DNA of 64,000 bases from Aliitabrizicola sp041905595 (GCA_041905595.1 JAYRKT010000014.1:36875-100874); one strand, 5' to 3'; counted from the stretch's first letter, positions 45,628 to 54,480 are shown. A program made the numbers and translations. Notes: generated from the sequence alone by a model not told the origin.

Positions 45628-47706
45628 TCAGCGGCGTTCGCGCAGCGCGATGACGGCGCTGAGGATGACGAAGCCGAACACGATCTGGCGGGTGGACATC
45701 GGGAAGGTCGTTCCCGCCAGCAAAGTCTGAAGCGCGGTCAGAAGAAGCACACCGCCGATCATGCCGATGTAGTTGCCCCTGCCCCCGGTGATGAGCGTGC
45801 CGCCTACAACCACCGCCGCAATCGAGGGCAGCAGGTATTCGTCGCCCATACCCAGGCTTGCCTGACCGGACAGGCCCGACAGCAGGATGCCGACAAGGGC
45901 CGCGCAGAGGCCCGACAGCATGTAGACCATCACGACGGTCCGCTTGACGCCGATGCCCGAAAGCTCGGCCGCGCGCACTGAGTTGCCGATGGCGTAGATG
46001 CGGCGGCCGAACGGGGTGCGGGTCAGAAGCAGGACAGCGAAGATCGCGAACAGGATCAGGAAGACCACCACCGGCGTGATCCCGAGGAACCGCTGCGTCA
46101 TGAAGGTTCTGAGCAGCGGCGCGGCAAAGCCATCCGGCGTGCCGCCGGAATAGAGCAGCGACACCCCCTGCAGCATCCCGTTCATCGCCAGCGTCATCAC
46201 GATTGGCGAGAGGCCCAGGATCACGATTCCCGATCCGTTCAGCAGGCCGATGAAGGCCCCCATCAGCAGAACGAAGGGGATGGCGTAGATCAGTTCGGCA
46301 TTGGATCCGGCGGCCATCTTGCTGACCACGATGCCTGCCAGGGCAATGGTCCAGGGGATCGACAGGTCAAGCCCGCCAGTCAGGATGACCGACCCCTGCC
46401 CCAGGGCGAGGATTGCCAGGAAGGAAGACAGGACAAGCAGCGTGTTGTAGTAGCGCCCGTTCAGCACGGCATTGCCAAGGATGACTTCCGTCGCGGCCAG
46501 CACGATCAGGAAGCAGACGAAGGCGGGCAACGCGATCATGATCGACGACCGGTTGCGCCGGATCCACTCGCGCCAGCCGATCGGCACTGCCGGAACCCGC
46601 GACACCTCACCGGGCAGCGACAGGCGCTCGCTCACGAAGTTGCGCTGCGCCGGCAGGACTCCCTCACGCCAGGCGCCGAGGCGCATGGTGAAGCGCCGCA
46701 GGTTGTTGGCCAGAACCGACTTGCCGTGGATCGCCCCGATCAACACCGCGATCAACAGGATCGAGCTTTCGGCGATGGTCGAGTAATAGGCCGAGACGTT
46801 GAGGATCAGCAGGATGTTGACCATCAGGATCAGGACGAACGCGCCGATTGCCGATCCCGTCAGGCCACCGCGCCCGCCGCCCAGAAGCGTCCCGCCGACA
46901 ACGACTGCGGCGAACATCTGCAAGAGCATCGGGTTGCCGACCAGCGGGTCGCCCGCACCGGTCTGCGCGCTGATGCTGACACCCGCGAGGCCGTACATGC
47001 CCCCGGCAAGGACGTAGGTGAGGAACCGCACCCAGGCGACCGGGACACCGGCAGACCGGGCGCTTTCCGGATCGCCGCCCGCGGCATAAAGCGCCACGCC
47101 ATAGGGCGTCCGCTTCAGCCAGTACCACAGCACGAGGCACAACAGGATCAGCGCCCCAGACATCGGCAGGACGTTCGGGATCAGGTCGGAGGCCATGAAC
47201 TCGTACAGCGATCCGTCGATGTAACCGCCGGGATTGTCCATGACGAGCAGGGTAATCCCCTGCAGGATGAACATTGTCGCCAATGTCACCACAATAGGTT
47301 GCAGCCGCAGGAAGGCGATGAAGAAACCATTGACCGCCCCAACTGCGGCGCCGATGCCGATCCCGATCGCGAACAGCAGGGCGGGCGAGGTGATCGACCC
47401 CATCGGAAACGAGGCGAGAGAGACGTTCACCAGCGAAACGACCGCCGCCGCCGAAAGGTCGAACCCGCCGCTTAGGATGACCAGTGTCTGCCCCATCGCC
47501 GCGATGGCCAGCGTTGTGCCGCCCGAGACCAGTTGCGAGACGTCGTAATAGCCAAGCGGCGTCGCGCTGACCTTCAGGATGAAGGCGACCAGGAGGGCGA
47601 GCGTCACGAGGGCGGTGATAAGCCCGCGATGGCGCCCGAGGCGCAGCTTGTTGGCCGGAATGGAGGGCATGGTCTTCCCGGTGGGCTGAGTGATGTCCAT
47701 GGTCAT
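45628..47706 (-). CDS. Fused double permease of a sugar-type ABC importer
   Basis: The 692-residue protein contains two RbsC-type permease domains (BPD_transp_2) in one chain: residues about 25-345 and 385-692. Each has its own GGFDLS/GGLDLS motif, a QPIVVTLA or SPIVMTLA segment, and a VVVGGTL(L/I) motif near its end. The two domains are joined by a charged, probably cytoplasmic linker (RNFVSERLSLPGEVSRVP). RbsC-type permeases normally form a homodimer or heterodimer of separate chains. It follows the ATPase by 1 nt. Confidence 0.92.
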   Translation of the reverse strand: MTMDITQPTGKTMPSIPANKLRLGRHRGLITALVTLALLVAFILKVSATPLGYYDVSQLVSGGTTLAIAAMGQTLVILSGGFDLSAAAVVSLVNVSLASFPMGSITSPALLFAIGIGIGAAVGAVNGFFIAFLRLQPIVVTLATMFILQGITLLVMDNPGGYIDGSLYEFMASDLIPNVLPMSGALILLCLVLWYWLKRTPYGVALYAAGGDPESARSAGVPVAWVRFLTYVLAGGMYGLAGVSISAQTGAGDPLVGNPMLLQMFAAVVVGGTLLGGGRGGLTGSAIGAFVLILMVNILLILNVSAYYSTIAESSILLIAVLIGAIHGKSVLANNLRRFTMRLGAWREGVLPAQRNFVSERLSLPGEVSRVPAVPIGWREWIRRNRSSIMIALPAFVCFLIVLAATEVILGNAVLNGRYYNTLLVLSSFLAILALGQGSVILTGGLDLSIPWTIALAGIVVSKMAAGSNAELIYAIPFVLLMGAFIGLLNGSGIVILGLSPIVMTLAMNGMLQGVSLLYSGGTPDGFAAPLLRTFMTQRFLGITPVVVFLILFAIFAVLLLTRTPFGRRIYAIGNSVRAAELSGIGVKRTVVMVYMLSGLCAALVGILLSGLSGQASLGMGDEYLLPSIAAVVVGGTLITGGRGNYIGMIGGVLLLTALQTLLAGTTFPMSTRQIVFGFVILSAVIALRERR

Positions 47707-47707
47707 T

Positions 47708-49249
47708 TCAGACCGCCAGTCTTTCCGCCGCGCGGGACGGCGTCGAACCCAGGGCTGCGGCCAGGATGTTCTCTTCTGTCAGCTCGTCGCCCGACAGTTC
47801 CGCCGCGACGGCACCGGCATAGAAGACCAGCGTCCGATCGGAGAGGTGGACGAGTTCGGGGATCTCGGTTGAATAGAACAGGACCGCGCCCCCTGCCTCG
47901 GCATAGCTGCGCAGAAGCTGGTAGATCTCGTTCTTGGTGCCCACGTCGATACCGCGTGTCGGGTCGTAGACCAGGAGCACCCGCGCCTCGGTCAGCAGCC
48001 ATTTTGCGATCGCGATCTTCTGCTGGTTCCCGCCCGAAAAGGACTCGGCCGGCATCCATTCGGCGCGGTCAGCGACGTTTACCTGCCGGAAGACCCGGCG
48101 CACGGCCTCGGATTCCTTTTCGCGATCGATCAGGCCGAACCGGGTGAAACGGTCGACGATCGGGATCGTCGCGTTGTGCGTCCCGCTCAGGCGCAGGAAC
48201 AGCCCTTCGGTCTTGCGCTCTTCCGGGACAAGGCTGATGCCGATCCTGGCCGAAATGGCGTCGCGCGAGCTGGTGAAGACCACCTTCTCGCCGTTGACGA
48301 CCAGATGGCCGCGCTTCAGCGGCCGGTCGCCAAAGACCGACAGGAACAGGTCCAGCTGGCCCATGCCCTGCAAACCGGCGATCCCGAGGATTTCGCCAGC
48401 GCGCAGCGAGAAGCTGGCATCGCGCAGCTTCCCGTCAGTGCCGGCATTGCGGGCGCCCAGCACCTCGGCGCCAAGCTTATGCGTGACGGCGGTGCGCGGC
48501 GGGAAGGAATGGATCAGCGACCGCCCGGCGATCATCCGGACCACGTCCTCATCGGCATAGTCCTTCACGTGACCGGTCGCGATGTGCTTGCCGCCGCGCA
48601 GGATCGTCAGCTCGTCGCAATAGTCGCGCACCTCGCGCAAGCGGTGCGAAATGAAGATGACGGTCGTGCCGCGGTCGCGTTCGCGCCGGATCACTTCGCC
48701 CATCCAGTCGACATCGGGTCCGGAAAGCGCCGAAGTCGGCTCGTCAAGCAAAAGCACCTTCGGCTTGCGATAGACGGCGCGCGCGATCTCGATCTTCTGG
48801 CGCACTGCCAGGTCAAGCTCGCCGATCTCGTCATCCAGGTCGAAGCCATGCAGACCAAGCTCGTCGAAATGCCGCGCCACGTCGCGGCGGGCCCCGGCGC
48901 GGCGGATCATTCCGACCGGCCCCACCGGGGCACGCGGGATCAGCATGTTGTCCAGCACCGTCAGGTTGCGCAGGAGTGTCATTTCCTGAAAGGCCGTCTG
49001 CACGCCCAACCGCTGCGCAGCGAGCGGCGAATGCAGATCGACCTTCTGGCCGAGGATCGCGATCTCGCCGTGGTCAGGCATGACGAGACCGGACAGCATC
49101 TTGACCAAGGTCGACTTGCCCGCGCCGTTCTCGCCCAGCAGCGCATGGACAGTGCCTTGCCGGATCTCGACCGTCACATCGTCGAGCGCGACCGTCGGCC
49201 CATAGGCCTTGCGGACGCCCGCGACCGAAATGGCTGATGCCTGTGTCAT
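47708..49249 (-). CDS. Sugar-type ABC transporter ATPase with two nucleotide-binding domains (RbsA-like)
   Basis: The 513-residue protein has two ABC cassettes. The first has LGENGAGKSTLVKML and a divergent signature (LAVRQKIEIAR) before LLLDEPTSALSGPD. The second has a degenerate Walker A (GLQGMGQLD) but intact SFSGGNQQKIAIAKWL and VLLVYDPTRGIDVG. This asymmetry is usual for RbsA/XylG/MglA-type ATPases. It energises the fused permease downstream. Confidence 0.94.
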   Translation of the reverse strand: MTQASAISVAGVRKAYGPTVALDDVTVEIRQGTVHALLGENGAGKSTLVKMLSGLVMPDHGEIAILGQKVDLHSPLAAQRLGVQTAFQEMTLLRNLTVLDNMLIPRAPVGPVGMIRRAGARRDVARHFDELGLHGFDLDDEIGELDLAVRQKIEIARAVYRKPKVLLLDEPTSALSGPDVDWMGEVIRRERDRGTTVIFISHRLREVRDYCDELTILRGGKHIATGHVKDYADEDVVRMIAGRSLIHSFPPRTAVTHKLGAEVLGARNAGTDGKLRDASFSLRAGEILGIAGLQGMGQLDLFLSVFGDRPLKRGHLVVNGEKVVFTSSRDAISARIGISLVPEERKTEGLFLRLSGTHNATIPIVDRFTRFGLIDREKESEAVRRVFRQVNVADRAEWMPAESFSGGNQQKIAIAKWLLTEARVLLVYDPTRGIDVGTKNEIYQLLRSYAEAGGAVLFYSTEIPELVHLSDRTLVFYAGAVAAELSGDELTEENILAAALGSTPSRAAERLAV

Positions 49250-49272
49250 GGACTTTCCCTGCCTGCGTCATG

Positions 49273-49303
49273 CGCCGGTCGGCCCGAACGGGGCCGACCG
49301 GCG
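49273..49303 (-). terminator. Stable hairpin between binding-protein and ATPase genes
   Basis: A perfect 13-bp stem (CGCCGGTCGGCCC with GGGCCGACCGGCG, 5-nt loop) lies in the 61-nt gap after the binding-protein stop. In ABC operons such hairpins protect or partly terminate the transcript so that binding protein is made in excess. There is no T-run, so a 3' stabiliser or attenuator is more likely than a full terminator. Confidence 0.7.
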
Positions 49304-49310
49304 GTATTGA

Positions 49311-50432
49311 TTATTCGGGCTGACCGATCAGAGCGGCCTGCAGACCGACCTCAGGTGTCAGTTCCGAGTAGATCGAGGCGAACCAGCCGGGATTCGGGAT
49401 GATCGAGGGCTGGAACACGTTGCAGCCTTCCGACATCTCCTTCCAGCTCCCCTCCTGGCAAAGCTTGATTGTATCGTTGGTGACGATGTTCTGCGGCACG
49501 TCGGTCAGCGCCGGGATCTCGCCGCCTTCGAGTTTCTTCACGGCAAGCTTCAGCGCCAGGGCACCGGTGAAGTTCTGCGAGCCGGACGACCAGCGCTTTG
49601 CCCCCATCGGGCGATAGGTGCCGTTCGCGCCGTCAACCTCGGTCCCGACTGGCAGCATCTGGATGCGGCCACCGTTCGAGGCCTCACCGGCGCAGGGTCG
49701 AAGCTGGTCATCCGGAATGCCGGCTTCGGACTGCATCGAGTTGGCGGTATAGCAACCGGCCTGCATCCAGACGCCGTCGATCTCGTCCCACGGGCGGGTG
49801 GCGATGATTTTCGACAGTTCGGTGCGCGCGACAGCCTGGCTCCACATTCCGTTGGCCTCGGCAACCACTTCGATGCCCGGGTTTGCGGCGAAGACAGCCT
49901 TGGCGCCTTCGTTGCGCAGCGAGTCAACCGTGGTGCCGGGCACGCCGGTGATCATCACGACGCGGCCCTTGCCGCCAAGCTGATCCACCAGCCACTGGGC
50001 GGATTTCTCGCCCCAGGCCTTCTGGTCAATATGGACGTTGTAGGCGCAGGGCTCTTCGATGATCGAGTCATAGGCGATGACCGTCACGCCCTTGGCGCAG
50101 GCGTTCTTCACCGCGGCGTTCAGGGCGGTGGGCGAAATCGGATAGACGATGATCGCCTCCGCCCCGGCCTGCACCATCGAGTTGATCTGCTGGATCTGCT
50201 TCTGGGCATTCGGGCCAGCGACCTGCACCTGAAGATCGACCTTGTCGGCATAGGCGGGCGAAAGCGCCATCGCCTTGAGCATGTTGGCCGCCTCGGCCTG
50301 CCAGTCGTTTCCGATATAGCTCATGCTCAGGAAGATCTTGTGCTTGCCCTCGGCCATGGCCGGTGCAGCGATTGCGCCGAAGGCAAGGGCAAGCCCCAAC
50401 GCCTTGCCGGCAGTCTCAAGAATCCGCTTCAT
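49311..50432 (-). CDS. ABC transporter periplasmic substrate-binding protein (Peripla_BP_4)
   Basis: The 373-residue protein has a signal peptide (LGLALAFGAIAAPAMA) and two Rossmann-like lobes of the ribose-binding type. IQQINSMVQAGAEAIIVYP is the typical first-lobe segment, and GGKGRVVMITGVPGTTVDSL is in the second. It is the first gene of the import operon, read away from the GntR gene. Ligand residues cannot be read from sequence; related proteins bind sugars, sugar acids and polyols. Confidence 0.93.
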   Translation of the reverse strand: MKRILETAGKALGLALAFGAIAAPAMAEGKHKIFLSMSYIGNDWQAEAANMLKAMALSPAYADKVDLQVQVAGPNAQKQIQQINSMVQAGAEAIIVYPISPTALNAAVKNACAKGVTVIAYDSIIEEPCAYNVHIDQKAWGEKSAQWLVDQLGGKGRVVMITGVPGTTVDSLRNEGAKAVFAANPGIEVVAEANGMWSQAVARTELSKIIATRPWDEIDGVWMQAGCYTANSMQSEAGIPDDQLRPCAGEASNGGRIQMLPVGTEVDGANGTYRPMGAKRWSSGSQNFTGALALKLAVKKLEGGEIPALTDVPQNIVTNDTIKLCQEGSWKEMSEGCNVFQPSIIPNPGWFASIYSELTPEVGLQAALIGQPE

Positions 50433-50637
50433 TCCTCGCTCCCTGGTTTTCCGGTCGCTGACCGGCCTCCACCGTCCGGCCTTTTGCGGTCATCCAGAGC
50501 GGAAGAACGAAGGCTCCCGGAGCGCGGGCAAACCGCACCCTGCGACCTCGAAGAGGCCGTTCTGCCTGCGTTATCAGCTTTCCTCCCCGGTGACCGGCTG
50601 GTGGCCGGTTCCCATGCCGCCTCCCGACAGCACGCCC

Positions 50638-50666
50638 AATACAGCGGCGAGGTCATGACCTGTCAA
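50638..50666 (-). promoter_or_regulatory. Putative promoter of the import-catabolism operon
   Basis: On the minus strand TTGACA (50661-50666) is followed after 17 bp by TGTATT (50638-50643). The palindromic site begins at 50666, abutting the -35 element, so a bound regulator could block or position RNA polymerase. The start codon of the binding-protein gene is about 205 bp further, giving a long leader. Confidence 0.5.
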
Positions 50667-50700
50667 GTTTTATCTGTGATGCGTGATCACACATAAAACT
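50666..50700. promoter_or_regulatory. Palindromic operator-like site, copy 1 (GntR/FCD)
   Basis: AGTTTTAT and ATAAAACT form the outer arms, and TGTGAT and ATCACA the inner arms, with three central unpaired bases and a mismatched flanking C-C pair. The 35-bp inverted repeat lies 90 bp before the divergent GntR start codon. It shares TATCTGTGAT with the site at 41713-41753. Autoregulation plus control of the importer is the simplest reading. Confidence 0.7.
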
Positions 50701-50790
50701 GTTCCAAACCGACACGAGGGACGCTAATTTGCCCGAACGGTCTTCCCGGTGTATTCCGCAAGATCGAGCGTAGGGAATTGAGCCGGTGCC

Positions 50791-51504
50791 ATGGACAAGC
50801 TTTCGCCAGTCGATCTGAGTACCCTTCACGAGCGGGTCTATTCCCGGCTCCGGGAGGCGATCTCGCAAGGGGACTTCGTTCCCGGCGAAGTGCTGACGAT
50901 CCGGACCGTCGCCGCTTCGCTCGGGACGAGTTCGATGCCCGTGCGCGAGGCTCTGCGCCGGCTGGTTGCCGAGAAGGCGCTGGTTCAACAGGCCAACCGC
51001 AGCATCGCCGTCGCGCCTTTCAACCTGACGATGTTCGGCGAGCTGATCCGCATCCGCATGGCGATCGAGTCGATGGCGACACGCTATGCCGCGCAAAAGG
51101 TTACGCCTGCCCTGATCTCGCGCTTGACCGAAGTGAACGACCGGATGAAAGCGGCCGTACACGACAAGGACGTCGAAGCACTGCTCGATTCCAACAAGAC
51201 CTTCCACTTCACGATTTACGCCGCCGCCGAGATGCCGCAGCTGTTCGAGATCATTCAGGGTCTCTGGCTGCGCACCGGCCCCTATTTGCGCGCGGCCTAT
51301 CGCAGCGTACCGGGGGCCGAGCGCCACTTCCTCGACGGGACCCGTGTCCATGCCCGCGTGATCCAGGCGCTGGAAGCAGGAAACGCGCAGCGCGCCGGGG
51401 CCAACATCGCTCTGGATATCGGCTTCACGGCCCGGCGATTCGGCCCGAAGATCGCCCAGCTTTACAGCGCGCCCGAGGATACGGCGCAGCCGACAGTCGC
51501 CTGA
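50791..51504 (+). CDS. GntR family regulator, FCD type
   Basis: The 237-residue protein has an N-terminal winged-helix domain (LHERVYSRLREAISQGDFVPGE followed by LGTSSMPVREALRRL) and a helical FCD effector domain with histidines in NKTFHFTIYAA and HARVIQALEAG that usually bind a metal and a small organic acid. It is divergent from the ABC operon and sits next to the palindromic site. It probably senses the imported compound or an intermediate. Confidence 0.92.
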   Translation: MDKLSPVDLSTLHERVYSRLREAISQGDFVPGEVLTIRTVAASLGTSSMPVREALRRLVAEKALVQQANRSIAVAPFNLTMFGELIRIRMAIESMATRYAAQKVTPALISRLTEVNDRMKAAVHDKDVEALLDSNKTFHFTIYAAAEMPQLFEIIQGLWLRTGPYLRAAYRSVPGAERHFLDGTRVHARVIQALEAGNAQRAGANIALDIGFTARRFGPKIAQLYSAPEDTAQPTVA

Positions 51505-51537
51505 ACCGGGCTCGGGCGTCCGGGCTGGACGCCTTCC

Positions 51538-52008
51538 CTATTCCGTCCGGGCGATCCCGCCCTTGACGCGGCGCAGCGGGATCGAGCTTTCCATCGAAGC
51601 AATGCCCGGCACCTTGCTCATGCGTCCGACGAGGAATTGCTCGAACTGGGCCAGCCCCTCGGTCGCGACCCGAAGCAGGTAGTCGCGGTTTCCGGTCATC
51701 AGCCAGCAGTCCACCACCTCTGGAAATTCGGCGATGGCCTTCTCGAAGGTCACAAGGGCGTCGTCCACCTGCCGGTCGAGCTTGATCGACACAAAGACCG
51801 ACACGCCAAACCCCAGGGCCGTCTCGTCGATCAGTGCGGCATAACCCGTGATGACGCCGGTCTCCTCAAGTCGGCGGACGCGGCGCGCGATCGGAGTCGG
51901 ACTAAGGCCCACCGATGCCGCAAGGTCGAGGAGCGAGATTCGCCCATCTTCCCGCAAAGCACGCACGATCCGGCGGTCGATCGCATCGAGATTGGTGATA
52001 TTCCGCAA
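51538..52008 (-). CDS. Lrp/AsnC family regulator
   Basis: The 156-residue protein has an N-terminal helix-turn-helix (IDRRIVRALREDGRISLLDLA and GLSPTPIARRVRRLEETGVI) and a C-terminal RAM ligand domain (VVDCWLMTGNRDYLLRVA). The only start that fits the domain is a TTG at 52008 with GGGG a few nt upstream, as no in-frame ATG is near; the long open frame further upstream is antisense to the next gene. It is divergent from the E1 gene, a layout like mdeR-mdeB. Confidence 0.87.
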   Translation of the reverse strand: MRNITNLDAIDRRIVRALREDGRISLLDLAASVGLSPTPIARRVRRLEETGVITGYAALIDETALGFGVSVFVSIKLDRQVDDALVTFEKAIAEFPEVVDCWLMTGNRDYLLRVATEGLAQFEQFLVGRMSKVPGIASMESSIPLRRVKGGIARTE

Positions 52009-52122
52009 ATCATCCCCATGTGATTGGTGGATTCCTTCAACACAAAACGCCAATGAAGGGTCTTTGGCAAGCTTCACCCTCGGATCGAAGCTAGAGTCAC
52101 CCTGCAGATCGGGGAGGCAGGA

Positions 52123-54480
52123 ATGTCCGATTATTTGAAGACTGTCGAACAGCGGCTGTTGTGGCTGTCGCATTGGATGATCCACGCTGCGAACCACCTG
52201 CGGCCCAAGGTCGACCAGATCAAGATCGGCGGGCATCAAGCCTCTTCCGCCTCGATGGTCTCGATCATGACGGCGCTCTACTACTCGGCGCTCCGGCCTG
52301 AAGACCGCGTCGCGGTCAAGCCGCATGCCGCACCGCTTTTCCATGCCATGCAATATCTGATGGGCAATCTCGACCGGGCAAAGCTTGAAAACTTTCGCGG
52401 ATTTGGCGGCGCGCAATCCTATCCGTCGCGGACCAAGGACGTGGATGACGTCGATTTCTCGACCGGCTCGGTCGGGCTTGGCGTCGCGATCACCGCCTTC
52501 GCTTCGCTGGTGCAAGATTACGTCCGGGCCAAGGACTGGGGCCAGGACGTTGTCCCGGGGCGCATGGTGGCGCTGATGGGCGACGCCGAACTGGACGAAG
52601 GCAATATCTACGAGGCCTTGCAGGAAGGCTGGAAACACGACCTGCGCAACGTCTGGTGGGTGATCGACTATAACCGGCAGTCGCTGGACGGCGTCGTGCG
52701 AGAAGGCTTGTGGCAGCGCATCGAGAAAATCTTCGATGCCTTCGGTTGGGATGTGGTGAAGGTCAAATACGGCGTCCTGCAGCGGGCGGCCTTCGCCGAA
52801 CCCGGGGGCGAGGCGTTGCGCCGATGGATCGACGCCTGCCCCAACCAGGACTACGCGGCGCTGACCTTCATGGGCGGCGCCGTCTGGCGGAAGCGGCTGA
52901 TGGAAGACCTCGGCGATCAGGGCGCGGTCACCGCGCTGCTCGACCGCCGCTCCGATGCCGAGATTGCCGAACTGATGGAGAACCTCGGCGGCAACTGCGT
53001 CGCCTCGATGGCCGAGGCCTTCGCTTCGGTTGTCTCGGACCGCCCGACCTGTTTCCTCGCCTACACGATCAAGGGCTGGGGCACGCCCATTGCCGGGCAC
53101 AAGGACAACCACGGTGGCCTGATGACCAAGGCACAGATGGCAGAGTGGCAACTGCATATGGGCGTACCGCCGGGCCAGGAATGGGACCGCTTTGCCACTG
53201 TCGAAGACATCGCGAGCTTCGAGGCCTATCTGGCCCGGGTGCCCTTCTTCGCGCCGGGGCCACGGCGGCGAAATGACAAGGCTTTTCCGCCTCCGGCGAT
53301 TTCCATCGAGACCGAGCGCGAGATCTCCACCCAGGCAGCCTTCGGCAAGATCCTCGACAACCTGGCGCGCACGGATGGGGACATGGTCGACAGGATCGTC
53401 ACCGCCTCGCCCGATGTCACCGGAACGACCAGCCTCGGTCCTTGGGTGAACCGCCGGAAACTCTTTGCGCGGGAGGTAATCGAGGATGTGTTCCGGACCG
53501 AGAAGATTACGTCGACCGCGAAATGGGATTTCGCTCCCGAGGGCCAGCATATGGAACTGGGCATCGCAGAGATGAACCTGTTCCTGTGGCTCGGCGCGGC
53601 GGGGCTGGCCCATTCCCTGTTCGGCCGCCGCCTGATCCCCATCGGCACCGTTTACGACCCTTTCGTGTCGCGCGGTCTCGATGCGCTGAACTACGCCTGC
53701 TACCAGGACGCCCGGTTCATCATCGTCGGCACGCCCTCCGGCGTGACGCTTGCGCCCGAGGGTGGCGCGCATCAGTCGATTGCGGCGCCGCTGATCGGGA
53801 TGAGCCAGGACGGTCTGGCCGCATTCGAGCCGGCCTTCGCCGATGAGCTGGCAGCGATCATGTCCTGGGCCTTCGACTATCTGCAACGCGATGGCAACAA
53901 GGCCGAAGACCCACGGACCTGGCTGCGCGACAGCACCGGCGGCGCGGTCTATCTGCGGCTTTCCACCAACCCCATCGAACAGGTCGGTGCGCGATCGGAC
54001 GAGGCGTTCCGTGCGGGCGTGATCGGCGGCGGATACTGGCTGCGCCCGCCGGGGCCGAACTGCGAGATCGTCCTGGCCTATCAGGGGGTCGTCGCGCCAG
54101 AGGTCATTGCCGCCGCCGGTCGGATCGCCGAGGCCCGACGCGATGTGGGGGTCCTGGCGGTCACATCGGCCGACCGGCTCAATGCCGGCTGGACTGCAGC
54201 GCAGCGGGCACGGGCCAGCGGCAGGGCCGATGCCCGCGCGCAGATTGAATTCCTTCTGGAAGGCCTGCCGGCCCATTGCCGCATCGTCACCGTGATCGAC
54301 GGACATCCGGCCACCCTTGCCTGGCTTGGCGGGGTGCATGGCCACAGGACGGTGTCTCTGGGGGTCGAGCATTTCGGCCAGACCGGCGCCATCGGCGATC
54401 TCTATCGACATTTCGGCATTGACGCCGCGAGCATCGCAGCAAGGGCAATCGAGTTGTCACCCGGGCGACGACGGGCATGA
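52123..54480 (+). CDS. Homodimeric 2-oxo acid dehydrogenase E1 (AceE/MdeB-like)
   Basis: The 785-residue protein resembles the AceE-type pyruvate dehydrogenase E1 but is about 100 residues shorter than E. coli AceE. The thiamine diphosphate motif is LMGDAELDEGNIYEAL with the Asn in VIDYNRQSLDG (residues 153-184). AIKGWGTPIAGHKDNH-like text and GQHMELGIAEMNLFLWL follow. It uses a divergent Lrp-type regulator, as in the methionine/2-oxobutyrate pathway of Pseudomonas. No E2 or E3 gene is nearby, so the partner must be elsewhere. Substrate is likely a 2-oxo acid such as 2-oxobutyrate, not proven. Confidence 0.85.
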   Translation: MSDYLKTVEQRLLWLSHWMIHAANHLRPKVDQIKIGGHQASSASMVSIMTALYYSALRPEDRVAVKPHAAPLFHAMQYLMGNLDRAKLENFRGFGGAQSYPSRTKDVDDVDFSTGSVGLGVAITAFASLVQDYVRAKDWGQDVVPGRMVALMGDAELDEGNIYEALQEGWKHDLRNVWWVIDYNRQSLDGVVREGLWQRIEKIFDAFGWDVVKVKYGVLQRAAFAEPGGEALRRWIDACPNQDYAALTFMGGAVWRKRLMEDLGDQGAVTALLDRRSDAEIAELMENLGGNCVASMAEAFASVVSDRPTCFLAYTIKGWGTPIAGHKDNHGGLMTKAQMAEWQLHMGVPPGQEWDRFATVEDIASFEAYLARVPFFAPGPRRRNDKAFPPPAISIETEREISTQAAFGKILDNLARTDGDMVDRIVTASPDVTGTTSLGPWVNRRKLFAREVIEDVFRTEKITSTAKWDFAPEGQHMELGIAEMNLFLWLGAAGLAHSLFGRRLIPIGTVYDPFVSRGLDALNYACYQDARFIIVGTPSGVTLAPEGGAHQSIAAPLIGMSQDGLAAFEPAFADELAAIMSWAFDYLQRDGNKAEDPRTWLRDSTGGAVYLRLSTNPIEQVGARSDEAFRAGVIGGGYWLRPPGPNCEIVLAYQGVVAPEVIAAAGRIAEARRDVGVLAVTSADRLNAGWTAAQRARASGRADARAQIEFLLEGLPAHCRIVTVIDGHPATLAWLGGVHGHRTVSLGVEHFGQTGAIGDLYRHFGIDAASIAARAIELSPGRRRA

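Larger units (their letters stand above)
50433..50790. other. 358-bp control region between ABC operon and gntR
   Basis: No credible gene is seen. The right half holds the 35-bp operator-like palindrome and the promoter of the import operon. The left half (50433-50637) is GC-rich with nothing I can name; the overlapping open frames are not credible genes. Confidence 0.7.

Noticed and set aside
47708..49249. Degenerate second Walker A in the ATPase considered as a mutation
   Set aside because: Loss of the second Walker A lysine is normal for RbsA/MglA-type double ATPases.
52009..54411. N-terminal 800 residues of a 957-residue minus-strand frame
   Set aside because: It is antisense to the E1 gene; only the C-terminal 156 residues match a protein family (Lrp), so the gene starts near 52008.
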